A DNA stretch of 64,000 bases. Source: Marinobacter orientalis. Lineage in GTDB: Bacteria > Pseudomonadota > Gammaproteobacteria > Pseudomonadales > Oleiphilaceae. Below, piece after piece: positions 26,286 through 36,385 of the stretch. The notes beneath the pieces were generated by a model, which was given only the letters and a program-made list of their open reading frames with translations, ran no database searches and was not told the origin of the DNA. The translations under genes and the position numbers were made by a program. The stretch lies in contig NZ_SRZX01000006.1 in the NCBI RefSeq assembly GCF_004792665.1, positions 62,001 to 126,000 on the forward strand, given 5' to 3'. Each line of letters begins with the position of its first letter. Position 1 is the first letter of the stretch.

Positions 26286-27236
26286 TTATCCGATGTGGCC
26301 ACGAGGGCCGAGCAGTGACTGGAGTGCCAGCGCCGGCTCATCGCTGGTCATGACGCTGGCCGGCTGTACGCCGGCCATGCGGAAGCATTCCGCGAGTGCT
26401 TCGGTGTGTTGTTGTACCTTTTCAGCATACGCCTTCTGAAACCGGGGGTTGCTGCTGTCAAACCACACCGGCCCGTCGTTGCCGGCGATGGCAAAGCGAC
26501 CGCTGTCGGGCAGTTTAAGCTCCAGCGGATCAACGACTCTGAGTGCGCTGACGGTGTTATGGCGTGCCAGGGAACCCAGTAGCCTTGAAGTGTCGCCGGT
26601 AATGTTGAGGAAATCACTGACCACGAAAATCCGGCTTCCGGTGTGGGCGACCCGGCGTGCTTCCTGGAGCGCGGTATCCAGGTCCGCCGCTGTCTCTGTG
26701 GCTGAGTGCAGGTCTCCGGCGCCACGGGATACCCTCTGTTGCCGTGCGATGGTATCAAGAAACCGCAGCACCGATTTCTTGCGGCGCGCGGGACGTTGTA
26801 CGGTCAATTCCCTGCCATTGAATACAATGCCTCCCACCTGATCCCCGGACCAGAGCGCCAGCCACGCCAGGATGCCTGCCAGCTGGGCACAGCGAACCTG
26901 CTTGTAGGCACCGGTACTGGCAAAGAACAGTGACGGGCCAAGATCACATAACAGCAGTACCGGCCGCTCGCGCTCCTCCTCATAGAGCTTGGTATGGGGC
27001 GATTGCCGCCGGGCGGTAACCCGCCAGTCGATACTGCGTATATCGTCGCCCGGCTGGTATTGTCTCACCTCTGCAAAGGCCATGCCCCGCCCGCGACGGG
27101 GAGAGCGTTGCAGGCCGGCCTGGCGCGACCTGACCGGCCGTGCGGATGGCAACTTCAATGCACGGGCGTCCGCCTGCAGCCGGATCAGGCCGGGCAGGGA
27201 GATGTGTGTGGCTGGATCGGCTGCAGTCATAGTCAC
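26286..27236 (-). CDS. DUF58 protein (degenerate von Willebrand domain)
   Basis: A 316-residue soluble protein with the DUF58 hallmark GDDIRSIDWR at 63-72 and a VWA-like core in which the metal-binding DxSxS is replaced by DLGPS (98-102), so metal binding is doubtful. DUF58 proteins pair with MoxR ATPases, possibly as substrate adaptors. It is 5 bp after moxR and 18 bp before the DUF4381 gene on the same strand. Confidence 0.87.
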   Translation of the reverse strand: MTMTAADPATHISLPGLIRLQADARALKLPSARPVRSRQAGLQRSPRRGRGMAFAEVRQYQPGDDIRSIDWRVTARRQSPHTKLYEEERERPVLLLCDLGPSLFFASTGAYKQVRCAQLAGILAWLALWSGDQVGGIVFNGRELTVQRPARRKKSVLRFLDTIARQQRVSRGAGDLHSATETAADLDTALQEARRVAHTGSRIFVVSDFLNITGDTSRLLGSLARHNTVSALRVVDPLELKLPDSGRFAIAGNDGPVWFDSSNPRFQKAYAEKVQQHTEALAECFRMAGVQPASVMTSDEPALALQSLLGPRGHIG

Positions 27237-27241
27237 GGTGT

Positions 27242-28204
<963 letters not shown>

Positions 28205-28249
28205 GGGAAATATCTACTCCTGGTGCAGGTACGGTTAGCGTAAGTAGTT

Positions 28250-28272
28250 GCCGCAGTTTTCGCATCTGCGGC
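28250..28272. repeat. Inverted repeat in the moxR-gdhB spacer
   Basis: GCCGCAG (28250-28256) pairs with CTGCGGC (28266-28272) over a 9-nt loop, in the middle of the 144-bp divergent spacer. It lies about 45 bp from the moxR ATG and 75 bp from the gdhB ATG, a place suited to a shared operator or a leader hairpin of moxR. No T tract follows, so it is not a terminator. Confidence 0.35.
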
Positions 28273-28348
28273 GCAAAAATCAAGGCTTTGACTATGCTTA
28301 TGTGACAGTACATCGATTACGTTTATTTCATACTCACAGAGGTCGACT

Positions 28349-31300
28349 ATGAATGCGCTGACAATCGCCAGCAAGGAACAGTTTTTTCAGCAGCTGGACG
28401 AAGCTTTCGCCGAAAAAATGGCAAAACCCGAAGCGAAGAAAATCAGTGAATTCGCCAAACAGCATTATGCCCACCTTCCTCTTGAAGAGCTCGTGAGCCG
28501 CCGGTTTTCTGATACTTACGGAGCCGTAATGGCCGCCTGGAAGTTTCTCCAGAAACGCACGGCCGACGAAACTCCCGTATCGGTGTTCAACCCCGAACTG
28601 GAAACTGACGGCTGGCAGTCGACCCACTCCGTCATTTTCGTTCTTCACCCGAACATGCCTTTCCTGATCGATTCCCTGCGGATAGCGATCAACCAGCGTG
28701 AGATCGGCACCCACTCCATCCAGCATTCGGTACTCCAGGTGGAACGCGACGCCGAGGGCAGGCTGAAGAAACTGCACCCCCCCAAGAAAAAGGTCGCGGA
28801 AGGTAATCACGAGGCATTCATTGTTCTGGAGATCGACCGCCACAGCAATCCGGAGGATCTCAGGTCGCTGGAAGAGGTGTTTCAGACCATTCTTCATGAA
28901 GTCCGGATTGCGGTCGGCGATTTTCCGGTTGTAACCGAAAAAGTTAATGAAATCAGCCGGGAGCTTGATAATACCACCGCCGGCATCGACGAAGAGCAAA
29001 AAGAAGAGGCCAAGGCGTTCCTGGAATGGCTGGTTCGGGATCATTTTACCTTCCTTGGCTACGACGAATACGATTTCGTCAAGGACAAGAACGGGCTGGT
29101 GGTCCGCCGGGTCGAGAATTCGGAACTGGGTATTCTGCGCGTCAATAATGAGCGCCCGGACAAAGTGCGGCTGAACGAATTACCGCAACGTACACGGCAT
29201 GAGATGACCCGCACCGACGATATTTTCATTTTTGCCAAGTCTGCCCAGCGTTCACGGGTTCATCGGCCGGCCTATCCGGACTACATTGCGGTCAAGAAGT
29301 TCAACAGCAAGGGTGAAGTGGTCGGCGAATGCCGCTTTCTGGGCCTGTATACGGCCCGTGTGTACAACGAGCGTCCGGATGAGATTCCCTTGCTGCGGCG
29401 CAAGGTCCAGACCGTAATGAGACGATCGGGCTTCCTGCGCGCCGATTACGCGGGCAAGGAACTGGATCAGATTCTCACTGTGTATCCCCGGGATGAACTG
29501 TTCCAGATTGAGGCCGATGAGTTGCTTTCGGTCGCCAAGAGCATTCTGTATATCCAGGAACGTCGACGCATCGAATTGTTCATGCGTGAAGATGTGTACG
29601 GCGAGTTTGTAACCTGCCTGTCGTTTTTTCCACGGGATATCTACAACACCGAACTGCGTCTGAAAGTCGAGCAGGTATTGCAGGACATGCTGGATGCCAA
29701 GGACATCGAGTTTGTCACTCATTTTTCAGAATCTGTGCTGGCCAGGGTGCAGTTCACGGTCCGTGTGCCCCAGGTGGAAAACCGTCAGCTTCCGATTTCT
29801 GAAATTCGCGAGAAGGTGATTGAGCTTGCCCAGTCCTGGCGCGATGGCCTGCTGGAAGCACTCAATGAGGCGTATGGCGAAGAGCAGGGCAACGAGATGT
29901 TCCGGCTTTATTCCGCCGGCTTTCCTGGCAGCTACAGGGACATGTTTTCACCACGTCGTGCGGCCATAGACCTGGAGCACATTGTCGGGGCGGCCAGGGA
30001 AAAGCACCTCACCATGAGCTTTTACCGGGCGCTTGAGGAAGACGAAAGCACGCTGCACTTCAAGCTTTTCTATCCGGATGAGCCTATACCGCTGTCGGAC
30101 GTGATGCCGATTTTTGACAATCTCGGATTCCGGGTTATTGGCGAGCACCCATTCGAAGTCAGCGATCGTCGCGGCAAGTCGGTCTGGATCCACGATTTCA
30201 CATTGTACTCCCAGAGCGGAAAGGTGGTGGATATTCACCGCATTCGCCCCATCTTTGAGGATCTGTTCCGTCGCGTCTGGTATGGCGATGCCGAAAACGA
30301 TGCCTTTAACCGGTTGCTGCTGTCCTCCTACATGAGCTGGCGGGAAATTGCCCTGCTTCGCACTTATGCGCGTTACATGCGCCAGATCCGCTTCTCCAAC
30401 AGCCAGACCTTCATATCCAACACCCTCGTCAACCATGTAGACCTGACACGCCAGTTGCTTGAGTTCTTCGAGGTCCGGTTCAACCCCGCCCGTTACCAGA
30501 GTGCCGGTAAGAGCGCCGCTGCGCAGCAGAAGCTGGAAATTGAATTCAACGCCGGTCTCGACAGTGTCGAAAACCTCAGTGAGGACCGGGTGCTGAGACT
30601 GTTTCTGGAATTGATGCAGGCCACCCTGCGCACCAACTACTACCAGCCGGATACGGATGGCCGCACGAAGTCCTATATCAGCGTAAAGTTCGATCCGTCA
30701 GAGATTCCGGACGTGCCCTTGCCCCTGCCCATGTTCGAGATTTTTGTCTACTCGCCGCGGGTTGAAGGTGTGCACCTGCGTGGTGGCAAAGTGGCTCGCG
30801 GGGGCCTGCGCTGGTCCGACCGCTTCGAGGACTACCGCACCGAGATCCTGGGGCTGGTCAAGGCACAGCAGGTCAAGAATGCGGTGATCGTGCCGGTGGG
30901 GGCGAAGGGTGGTTTCGTGGCCAAGCGCCTGCCCGACATATCGGACCGGGAGGCATTCCAGGCCGAGGGTATCGAGGCCTACAAGACCTTCATTCGGGGC
31001 CTGCTGGATATTACCGATAACCTTGTGAACGGTGGCATACATCCGCCAGAGTCTGTTGTGCGTCATGACGACGACGACCACTACCTGGTGGTCGCTGCAG
31101 ACAAGGGCACGGCGACCTTCTCCGACATAGCCAACGGCCTTGCTGCGGAATACGGTTTCTGGATGGGGGATGCGTTTGCCTCTGGCGGCAGTAACGGCTA
31201 TGACCACAAGAAAATGGGCATTACTGCCCGTGGAGCCTGGGTCTCAGTGGAACGGCATTTCAGGGAGATGGGCATTAACCCGGCGCTGGACGAATTTACC

Positions 31301-33235
31301 GCGATCGGCATCGGTGATATGGCTGGTGATGTGTTCGGTAATGGTCTGCTGTCGTCAGAGAAGACGAAGCTGGTTGCTGCATTCAACCACATCCACATTT
31401 TCATTGACCCGACCCCGGACGCAGCCAGGAGTTACAAGGAGCGCAAGCGTCTGTTCGAGCTGCCGCGTTCCTCCTGGACCGATTACGACACCAGCCTGAT
31501 TTCCAGCGGTGGCGGTGTATTCAGCCGCAGTGCAAAGTCGATTCCGGTCAGCCCGGAAATGAAAAAACTGCTGGGCATCAAGTCTGATCGTGTGCCCCCC
31601 AATATGCTGATCACCCATATTCTCAAATCCCAGGCGGATCTGCTCTGGATTGGTGGCATTGGCACCTACGTCAAAGCGCGTGACGAGTCCCATGCCGATG
31701 TGGGCGACAAGGCCAATGACGGGTTGCGTATCAATGGTTCCGAGCTCCGCTGCAAGATCGTGGGCGAGGGCGGTAACCTGGGTATGACCCAGTTGGGGCG
31801 GATTGAATTCGCGCTGAAAGGCGGCCGGCTGAATACCGACTTCATTGACAACTCCGGTGGGGTGGACTGCTCGGACCACGAAGTGAACATGAAAATCCTG
31901 CTGAACCAAGTGGTTGCCATGGGTGATCTTACCGACAAGCAGCGCAACATCATGCTGGAGGAGATGACCGATGACGTTGCTGCGCTGGTTCTGAAAAACA
32001 ATTACCGGCAGACCCAGGCCATCAGTATTGCCAGTGTGGGCGCCGCTACCCGGCTGGAAGAATATCGCCGCCTGATGAACTCGATGGAAAGTGAAGGCAA
32101 ACTCAATCGCAGCCTGGAGTTCCTGCCGGATGACGAAACGCTAACGGAGAGGAAGCTGGACAAGAAAGGGCTGACGCGCCCCGAGCTGTCGGTGCTGATT
32201 TCCTACGTCAAGGGTGACCTGAAACAGACTCTTATTGCCAGTAGTTTGCCCGATGAACCCTTGCTGGCCGGGGAAATGTACAAGGTGTTTCCCCAGGATC
32301 TGACCCGCAAGTTCTCCCGGGAACTGGGCGAACACCAGTTGCGGCGGGAGATCATCGCTACCCAGATTGCCAATGATATGGTCAATCACATGGGGATCAC
32401 CTTTGTCGAGAGGCTGAAGCAGTCTACCGGCGCCGATGCGGCCTCTATCGCGCTGGCGTGGATTATTGCCCGTGATGTGTTCCGCCTGGACACTTGGTGG
32501 GACAAGATTGAATGCCTGGATTACTTCATCGCGGCGGACCTGCAAATAGAGCTGATGGGTGACCTGATGCGACTGATTCGTCGCGCGGTTCGCTGGCTGC
32601 TGCGCAATCGCCGGGCCGAGCTCAGTATCCAGAGCCATATGGAGCGGTTTGCCGACAGCGTGTGGAAGATCACGGCGGACCTGCCGGATTATCTGGGAGA
32701 CCAGGCCCGGGCAGACTGGAAAAAGCGGCATGATGAGCTGGTGGAAGCAGGGGTGCCACAGGATCTCGCTTCTGTGGTGTCCGGCACCAGCTATCTGTAC
32801 TCGGCGCTGGGTATTATAGAGGCGAGAGAAGCGACGGGGATGCCCTTGAAGACCGTCGCCAATCTCTACTATGACCTTGGCGACAGGCTGGATCTGAACT
32901 GGTTCGCCAACGCCATCGCTGCCCTGGTGCCCGCTTCTCACTGGCAGGCTCTGGCGCGGGAGAGCTTCCGTGAGGACCTGGACTGGCAACAGCGGGCCCT
33001 GACTACCGGCGTCCTCAAACTGGCTGGCACGCCGGCGGATGTGAACATCTGTGTCGAGAACTGGATGCAGCGGCACGACGCCATGATCAGCCGCTGGAAG
33101 TCCATGCTGACCGAGCTCAAGAGCGTCAGGGAGCCGGAATATGCGATGTTTTCGGTGGCACTGCGGGAGCTGCTGGACCTGGCCCAGACCACCATGCATC
33201 AGCAGCATGATGACGCTTTGGCTCCGACCATTTGA
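28349..33235 (+). CDS. gdhB: NAD-specific glutamate dehydrogenase, giant (180-kDa) type
   Basis: Catabolic enzyme that oxidises glutamate to 2-oxoglutarate and ammonia with NAD+. At 1628 residues it belongs to the large L-180 class (P. aeruginosa GdhB). The N-terminal ~700 residues form ACT-like regulatory domains; the catalytic region includes RGGLRWSDR at 817-825 and the active-site lysine K853 in GAKGGF; the C-terminal part is helical. The class is allosterically controlled in Pseudomonas (arginine activates). A GAGG site precedes the ATG. The gene stands alone, divergent from moxR, with can after it. Confidence 0.95.
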   Translation: MNALTIASKEQFFQQLDEAFAEKMAKPEAKKISEFAKQHYAHLPLEELVSRRFSDTYGAVMAAWKFLQKRTADETPVSVFNPELETDGWQSTHSVIFVLHPNMPFLIDSLRIAINQREIGTHSIQHSVLQVERDAEGRLKKLHPPKKKVAEGNHEAFIVLEIDRHSNPEDLRSLEEVFQTILHEVRIAVGDFPVVTEKVNEISRELDNTTAGIDEEQKEEAKAFLEWLVRDHFTFLGYDEYDFVKDKNGLVVRRVENSELGILRVNNERPDKVRLNELPQRTRHEMTRTDDIFIFAKSAQRSRVHRPAYPDYIAVKKFNSKGEVVGECRFLGLYTARVYNERPDEIPLLRRKVQTVMRRSGFLRADYAGKELDQILTVYPRDELFQIEADELLSVAKSILYIQERRRIELFMREDVYGEFVTCLSFFPRDIYNTELRLKVEQVLQDMLDAKDIEFVTHFSESVLARVQFTVRVPQVENRQLPISEIREKVIELAQSWRDGLLEALNEAYGEEQGNEMFRLYSAGFPGSYRDMFSPRRAAIDLEHIVGAAREKHLTMSFYRALEEDESTLHFKLFYPDEPIPLSDVMPIFDNLGFRVIGEHPFEVSDRRGKSVWIHDFTLYSQSGKVVDIHRIRPIFEDLFRRVWYGDAENDAFNRLLLSSYMSWREIALLRTYARYMRQIRFSNSQTFISNTLVNHVDLTRQLLEFFEVRFNPARYQSAGKSAAAQQKLEIEFNAGLDSVENLSEDRVLRLFLELMQATLRTNYYQPDTDGRTKSYISVKFDPSEIPDVPLPLPMFEIFVYSPRVEGVHLRGGKVARGGLRWSDRFEDYRTEILGLVKAQQVKNAVIVPVGAKGGFVAKRLPDISDREAFQAEGIEAYKTFIRGLLDITDNLVNGGIHPPESVVRHDDDDHYLVVAADKGTATFSDIANGLAAEYGFWMGDAFASGGSNGYDHKKMGITARGAWVSVERHFREMGINPALDEFTAIGIGDMAGDVFGNGLLSSEKTKLVAAFNHIHIFIDPTPDAARSYKERKRLFELPRSSWTDYDTSLISSGGGVFSRSAKSIPVSPEMKKLLGIKSDRVPPNMLITHILKSQADLLWIGGIGTYVKARDESHADVGDKANDGLRINGSELRCKIVGEGGNLGMTQLGRIEFALKGGRLNTDFIDNSGGVDCSDHEVNMKILLNQVVAMGDLTDKQRNIMLEEMTDDVAALVLKNNYRQTQAISIASVGAATRLEEYRRLMNSMESEGKLNRSLEFLPDDETLTERKLDKKGLTRPELSVLISYVKGDLKQTLIASSLPDEPLLAGEMYKVFPQDLTRKFSRELGEHQLRREIIATQIANDMVNHMGITFVERLKQSTGADAASIALAWIIARDVFRLDTWWDKIECLDYFIAADLQIELMGDLMRLIRRAVRWLLRNRRAELSIQSHMERFADSVWKITADLPDYLGDQARADWKKRHDELVEAGVPQDLASVVSGTSYLYSALGIIEAREATGMPLKTVANLYYDLGDRLDLNWFANAIAALVPASHWQALARESFREDLDWQQRALTTGVLKLAGTPADVNICVENWMQRHDAMISRWKSMLTELKSVREPEYAMFSVALRELLDLAQTTMHQQHDDALAPTI

Positions 33236-33300
33236 GTCTTGCTTTATGGCGTTGATTGCCGTTCAATTCCGTCACCGTTGATTTGCAGACAGGAGGTTTG

Positions 33301-33978
33301 ATGGGGTTGCTCGATAAACTGCTGGATAAAAACAGAGCGTGGGCCGACAGCATTAAAAGTCAGGACCCGGATTTTTTTACCCGGCTTTCCAATCAGCAGG
33401 CCCCGGAATATCTCTGGATCGGGTGTGCAGACAGCCGCGTGCCGGCCAACCAGATCGTGGATCTGATGCCCGGGGAGCTGTTTGTGCACCGTAACGTCGC
33501 AAACGTAGTCGTGCACACGGATTTTAACTGTCTTTCGGTACTCCAGTTCGCTATTGATGTACTGAAGGTAAAGCACATTCTGGTGGTAGGCCACTATGGC
33601 TGCGGCGGGGTGAAGGCAGCGCTGCACAATGAAGGCTTTGGTCTGATATCGAACTGGCTGAGGCACGTTCAGGACGTTCGCGACAAGCACCAGCATGTAC
33701 TTGACGGGTTGGCATCGGACCAGGACCGCATCGACCGGCTATGCGAGCTTAACGTGGTCGAGCAGGTTGGGCATGTCTGTCAGAACAACATTGTCCAGGA
33801 AGCCTGGCGCAGGGCGCAGCCGCTGACTGTTCACGGTTTCGTTTATGACGTGGCCGACGGTATTCTGCGGGACATGGGGCTTTCCATCGGCTCTGAAGGG
33901 GAACGCGAAAGCACCAGGCAGAACAGCGTTGATGAGCTGGTGCTAAGGCCTGTGCGCTCGGGGCGTCAGAAAAAATGA
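33301..33978 (+). CDS. can: Beta-class carbonic anhydrase
   Basis: Zinc enzyme interconverting CO2 and bicarbonate, supplying bicarbonate to carboxylases. The 225-residue product has the zinc ligands C42 (CADSRVP, with D44/R46 dyad), H98 and C101 (GHYGCGG), at the same positions as E. coli Can. The start at ATG 33301 is chosen because AGGAGG ends 4 bp before it; an earlier in-frame ATG at 33256 lacks a ribosome site. It lies 65 bp after gdhB and 22 bp before rsmC. Confidence 0.94.
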   Translation: MGLLDKLLDKNRAWADSIKSQDPDFFTRLSNQQAPEYLWIGCADSRVPANQIVDLMPGELFVHRNVANVVVHTDFNCLSVLQFAIDVLKVKHILVVGHYGCGGVKAALHNEGFGLISNWLRHVQDVRDKHQHVLDGLASDQDRIDRLCELNVVEQVGHVCQNNIVQEAWRRAQPLTVHGFVYDVADGILRDMGLSIGSEGERESTRQNSVDELVLRPVRSGRQKK

Positions 33979-34000
33979 CACCACCCGGAACGGTCCCATA

Positions 34001-35047
34001 ATGCCTGCGCTGCCCAACTCCCACGAAGCACTGCTGAAAAACCACGAATACCTGCACGGCCGTCTGGCGGTGCTCGGCCCTTCGGACATTTCGCTGATTC
34101 CCGCCCTGGGGCAATCCGGCCTGGTGCTGGCGGAGCATTATGGTCTCTGGCAGCGACTGAACAGCATTGAGGGCTGGAGGACCGCATTCGGCTATGACGA
34201 CCCTGTTCTGGCGCCAGCCTGCGCCGATACGGTTGTGGTATTCCTTCCCAAGGCAAGGGCCGAACTGGCTCTGCGGCTGGAACTGGCGCGCTGGCTGGCA
34301 GAAAAAGGTGCCCGCCTGATCCTGGTGGGAGAGAAGAAAGAAGGCATCGCCGGTGCCGTGAAACAGCTCAGGACCCTGGCGCCCCAGGCAATCAAGGTAG
34401 ACAGCGCCCGACACTGCCAGGTCTGGCTGGCAGACAATCTGCAGCCAGCGGAAGCATTTGATGTACGCCAATGGCTGGAGTGGCACCCGGTTGAGTGTGC
34501 GGGTGTCCGCCTCGACGTCGCCGCGTTACCCGGAATTTTCAGTGCAGGTGAGCTGGATGCCGGTACCGCCATGCTGCTCGGCTCCCTTGCGGATTTACCC
34601 GTGAACCAGGGGGTAGTGCTGGATTTCGCCTGTGGTGCCGGTGTAATCGGCGCCTGGCTGCAGCTTTATCAGCGATCCCGGGGGCAGTCGGGCACTCGGG
34701 TCGATGGCGTGGATGTTCAGTCCCAGGCGGTCATCTGCGCCCGTTCAACCTATGAGCGTGCCGCCGCAACCGGCGATATCACTGCCTCCGATGGTCTGGA
34801 CCGGGTTCATGGCAAATACACGACGGTATTGAGCAACCCCCCGTTTCACACCGGTATCCGGACCGATACATCAATGACCGAGCAGTTTCTGCGGCAGGTG
34901 GCAGAGCACCTGGAGCCGGGGGGTGAGCTGCGGCTGGTGGCTAACAGCTTCCTGCCCTATGCTGAGCTGATTCGCCGCTATGTGGGGCCAGTTCGAGCCA
35001 TCGCCAGCGATAGGCGCTTTACTGTCTGGTCTGCCCGCCGCCAATGA
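34001..35047 (+). CDS. rsmC: 16S rRNA m2G1207 methyltransferase RsmC
   Basis: SAM-dependent methyltransferase acting on guanine 1207 of 16S rRNA in the assembled small subunit. The 348-residue protein has the two-domain RsmC layout: an N-terminal degenerate methyltransferase-like domain and a C-terminal catalytic domain with the SAM motif DFACGAGVIG from residue 208 and the guanine-N2 motif NPPF at 279-282 followed by HTG. The ribosome site is weak (GGAACGG). rlmG, a close paralogue, follows on the same strand. Confidence 0.9.
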   Translation: MPALPNSHEALLKNHEYLHGRLAVLGPSDISLIPALGQSGLVLAEHYGLWQRLNSIEGWRTAFGYDDPVLAPACADTVVVFLPKARAELALRLELARWLAEKGARLILVGEKKEGIAGAVKQLRTLAPQAIKVDSARHCQVWLADNLQPAEAFDVRQWLEWHPVECAGVRLDVAALPGIFSAGELDAGTAMLLGSLADLPVNQGVVLDFACGAGVIGAWLQLYQRSRGQSGTRVDGVDVQSQAVICARSTYERAAATGDITASDGLDRVHGKYTTVLSNPPFHTGIRTDTSMTEQFLRQVAEHLEPGGELRLVANSFLPYAELIRRYVGPVRAIASDRRFTVWSARRQ

Positions 35048-35093
35048 GCTTTTGGTCAGCACCTGGCTGAAATCGCGGTAGATTTTCGGGACG

Positions 35094-35118
35094 AAAAAAA
35101 GCCCCTGGGGTGAGGGGC
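35094..35118 (-). terminator. Intrinsic terminator on the minus strand
   Basis: GCCCCT (35101-35106) and AGGGGC (35113-35118) form a 6-bp GC-rich stem with a 6-nt loop. Read on the minus strand the stem is followed by seven T (complement of A at 35094-35100), the classic intrinsic terminator. On the plus strand the tail is A-rich, so it cannot end rsmC mRNA. No minus-strand protein gene ends here, which is why an RNA gene is proposed. Confidence 0.65.
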
Positions 35119-35181
35119 AAAAAGGTTGGCTTCCAAAAAAGTGGAGCAACCTGAAATCGTTCTGGCAGAGTAGGGTTAATT
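35094..35181 (-). ncRNA. Candidate small RNA between rsmC and rlmG
   Basis: On the minus strand a promoter-like pair (35188-35217) is followed by about 88 nt containing two hairpins and ending in a T7 tract. Hairpin 1 has outer arms AGGTTG/CAACCT (35152-35147 and 35128-35123) and inner arms TCCA/TGGA, then T5; hairpin 2 is the terminator. No ORF of note lies within. The order promoter, structured body, terminator is that of a trans-acting small RNA, but no known family is recognised and expression is unproven. It could instead only terminate antisense read-through from ribE. Confidence 0.4.
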
Positions 35182-35187
35182 TCTAGA

Positions 35188-35217
35188 ATAATCAGCCTAG
35201 AATGTCCGCTGTTTCAA
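35188..35217 (-). promoter_or_regulatory. Candidate promoter of the minus-strand small RNA
   Basis: On the minus strand, TTGAAA (35217-35212), an 18-bp spacer, then GATTAT (35193-35188): five and four matches of six to the sigma-70 boxes. Predicted start is near 35181. It sits just before the rlmG start on the opposite strand, so polymerases would fire away from rlmG. Confidence 0.38.
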
Positions 35218-35239
35218 AAATGAAATGCGGAAGCGTGAA

Positions 35240-36385
35240 ATGACAAGTGATGTACTGGAAGTAAGCGGTGTTTCTCTGCCTTTAAAGCGCCCCGCTGGAG
35301 GGCCGGGGTTGCGGGCCTGGGATGCGGCAGACGAACAACTGCTGCAACAGGCCATGGCCCGGTTTTCGCCGCAATCCCGGTGTCGCGTGCTTATTGTCGA
35401 CGACCAGTTTGGTGCGCTGACGCTCGGGCTTGCGCCCTTTGCCCCGGTGTCTTTCGCAGACAGCCACTCACTCGCCCTGGCTCTGGAGACAAACGCGCCC
35501 GGCGGCCAAGAGATTGCGGCGCCAACCAGCTGGCTGGCACCACCGGAAGGTCCGTTCGATCTGGTGGTCATGCGTATTCCCCGGCAGGTGGATTATCTGA
35601 GCTGTCTGCTGCGGTGGGTGAATGGCGTGCTGGCCCCTGACGGTACGCTCATCGCCGGGGGCATGATCAAGCATCTGCCGGACAGCAGTGCCAGCGTCTT
35701 CGCGGACCTTGTGCATACCCGGGAAGTCTGCCCGGCGCGCAAGAAGGCGAGGGTGATTGTTGCTGCTCCCGGAGACCAGACACTGAGAAACTGGACCGAT
35801 TTCTGGAAGGGATATCCACTGCCACAATCAGAGCATGAAGTCAGTGCCATGCCGGCGGTGTTCGCCAGGGAAAAGCTGGATATCGGCACGCGGCTGCTGT
35901 TGCCATTGGTCAAACGGGAAGCTGGTGGTCTGGGCACTGGGGCCAGGGTGCTGGATCTGGCCTGTGGCAATGGTGTGCTGGGCCTGGCGGCGTTGACGGA
36001 AAATCCGGAGCTGGCCGTGACATTTTCAGATGTTTCCAGCCAGGCGGTGGTCAGTGCCCGTGACAACGTACTGAATGCGCTTCCCGAGGCCGATGTGGTT
36101 TTTCACCACAGTGATGGTATTCCCGAAGATACTGGCCAGTTCCAGCTGATTTTGCTGAATCCGCCATTCCATGAGGGCGGCGTGGTCGGGGATCACATCG
36201 CCATGCGGCTGTTGCGGCAGGTCGCCCGCCACCTGGCTCCGGGCGGGCGAATGCTGATGGTGGGAAATCGCCATCTGGGATATCACCGTAGCCTGAAACG
36301 CTTCTTTTCAATGGTCCGGCAACTGGATGCGGACCGCAGGTTCGTGGTGTTCGAAGCCGGTAATCAGGTGGCCGGCCGGTCGTAG
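35240..36385 (+). CDS. rlmG: 23S rRNA m2G1835 methyltransferase RlmG
   Basis: SAM-dependent guanine-N2 methyltransferase acting on G1835 of 23S rRNA. The 381-residue product is a paralogue of RsmC with the same double-domain plan; SAM motif DLACGNGVLG near 237 and catalytic NPPF from residue 307 followed by HEGG. ATG 35240 is chosen over ATG 35225 because GGAAG stands 6 bp upstream. Its last 22 bp overlap the 3' end of ribE on the other strand. Confidence 0.88.
   Translation: MTSDVLEVSGVSLPLKRPAGGPGLRAWDAADEQLLQQAMARFSPQSRCRVLIVDDQFGALTLGLAPFAPVSFADSHSLALALETNAPGGQEIAAPTSWLAPPEGPFDLVVMRIPRQVDYLSCLLRWVNGVLAPDGTLIAGGMIKHLPDSSASVFADLVHTREVCPARKKARVIVAAPGDQTLRNWTDFWKGYPLPQSEHEVSAMPAVFAREKLDIGTRLLLPLVKREAGGLGTGARVLDLACGNGVLGLAALTENPELAVTFSDVSSQAVVSARDNVLNALPEADVVFHHSDGIPEDTGQFQLILLNPPFHEGGVVGDHIAMRLLRQVARHLAPGGRMLMVGNRHLGYHRSLKRFFSMVRQLDADRRFVVFEAGNQVAGRS

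Noticed and set aside
32141-33208. 355-codon minus-strand frame inside gdhB
   Set aside because: No recognisable domain and fully within the C-terminal part of a conserved enzyme.
35101-35118. Hairpin as a plus-strand terminator of rsmC
   Set aside because: On the plus strand the stem is followed by A, not T; the T tract is only on the minus strand.
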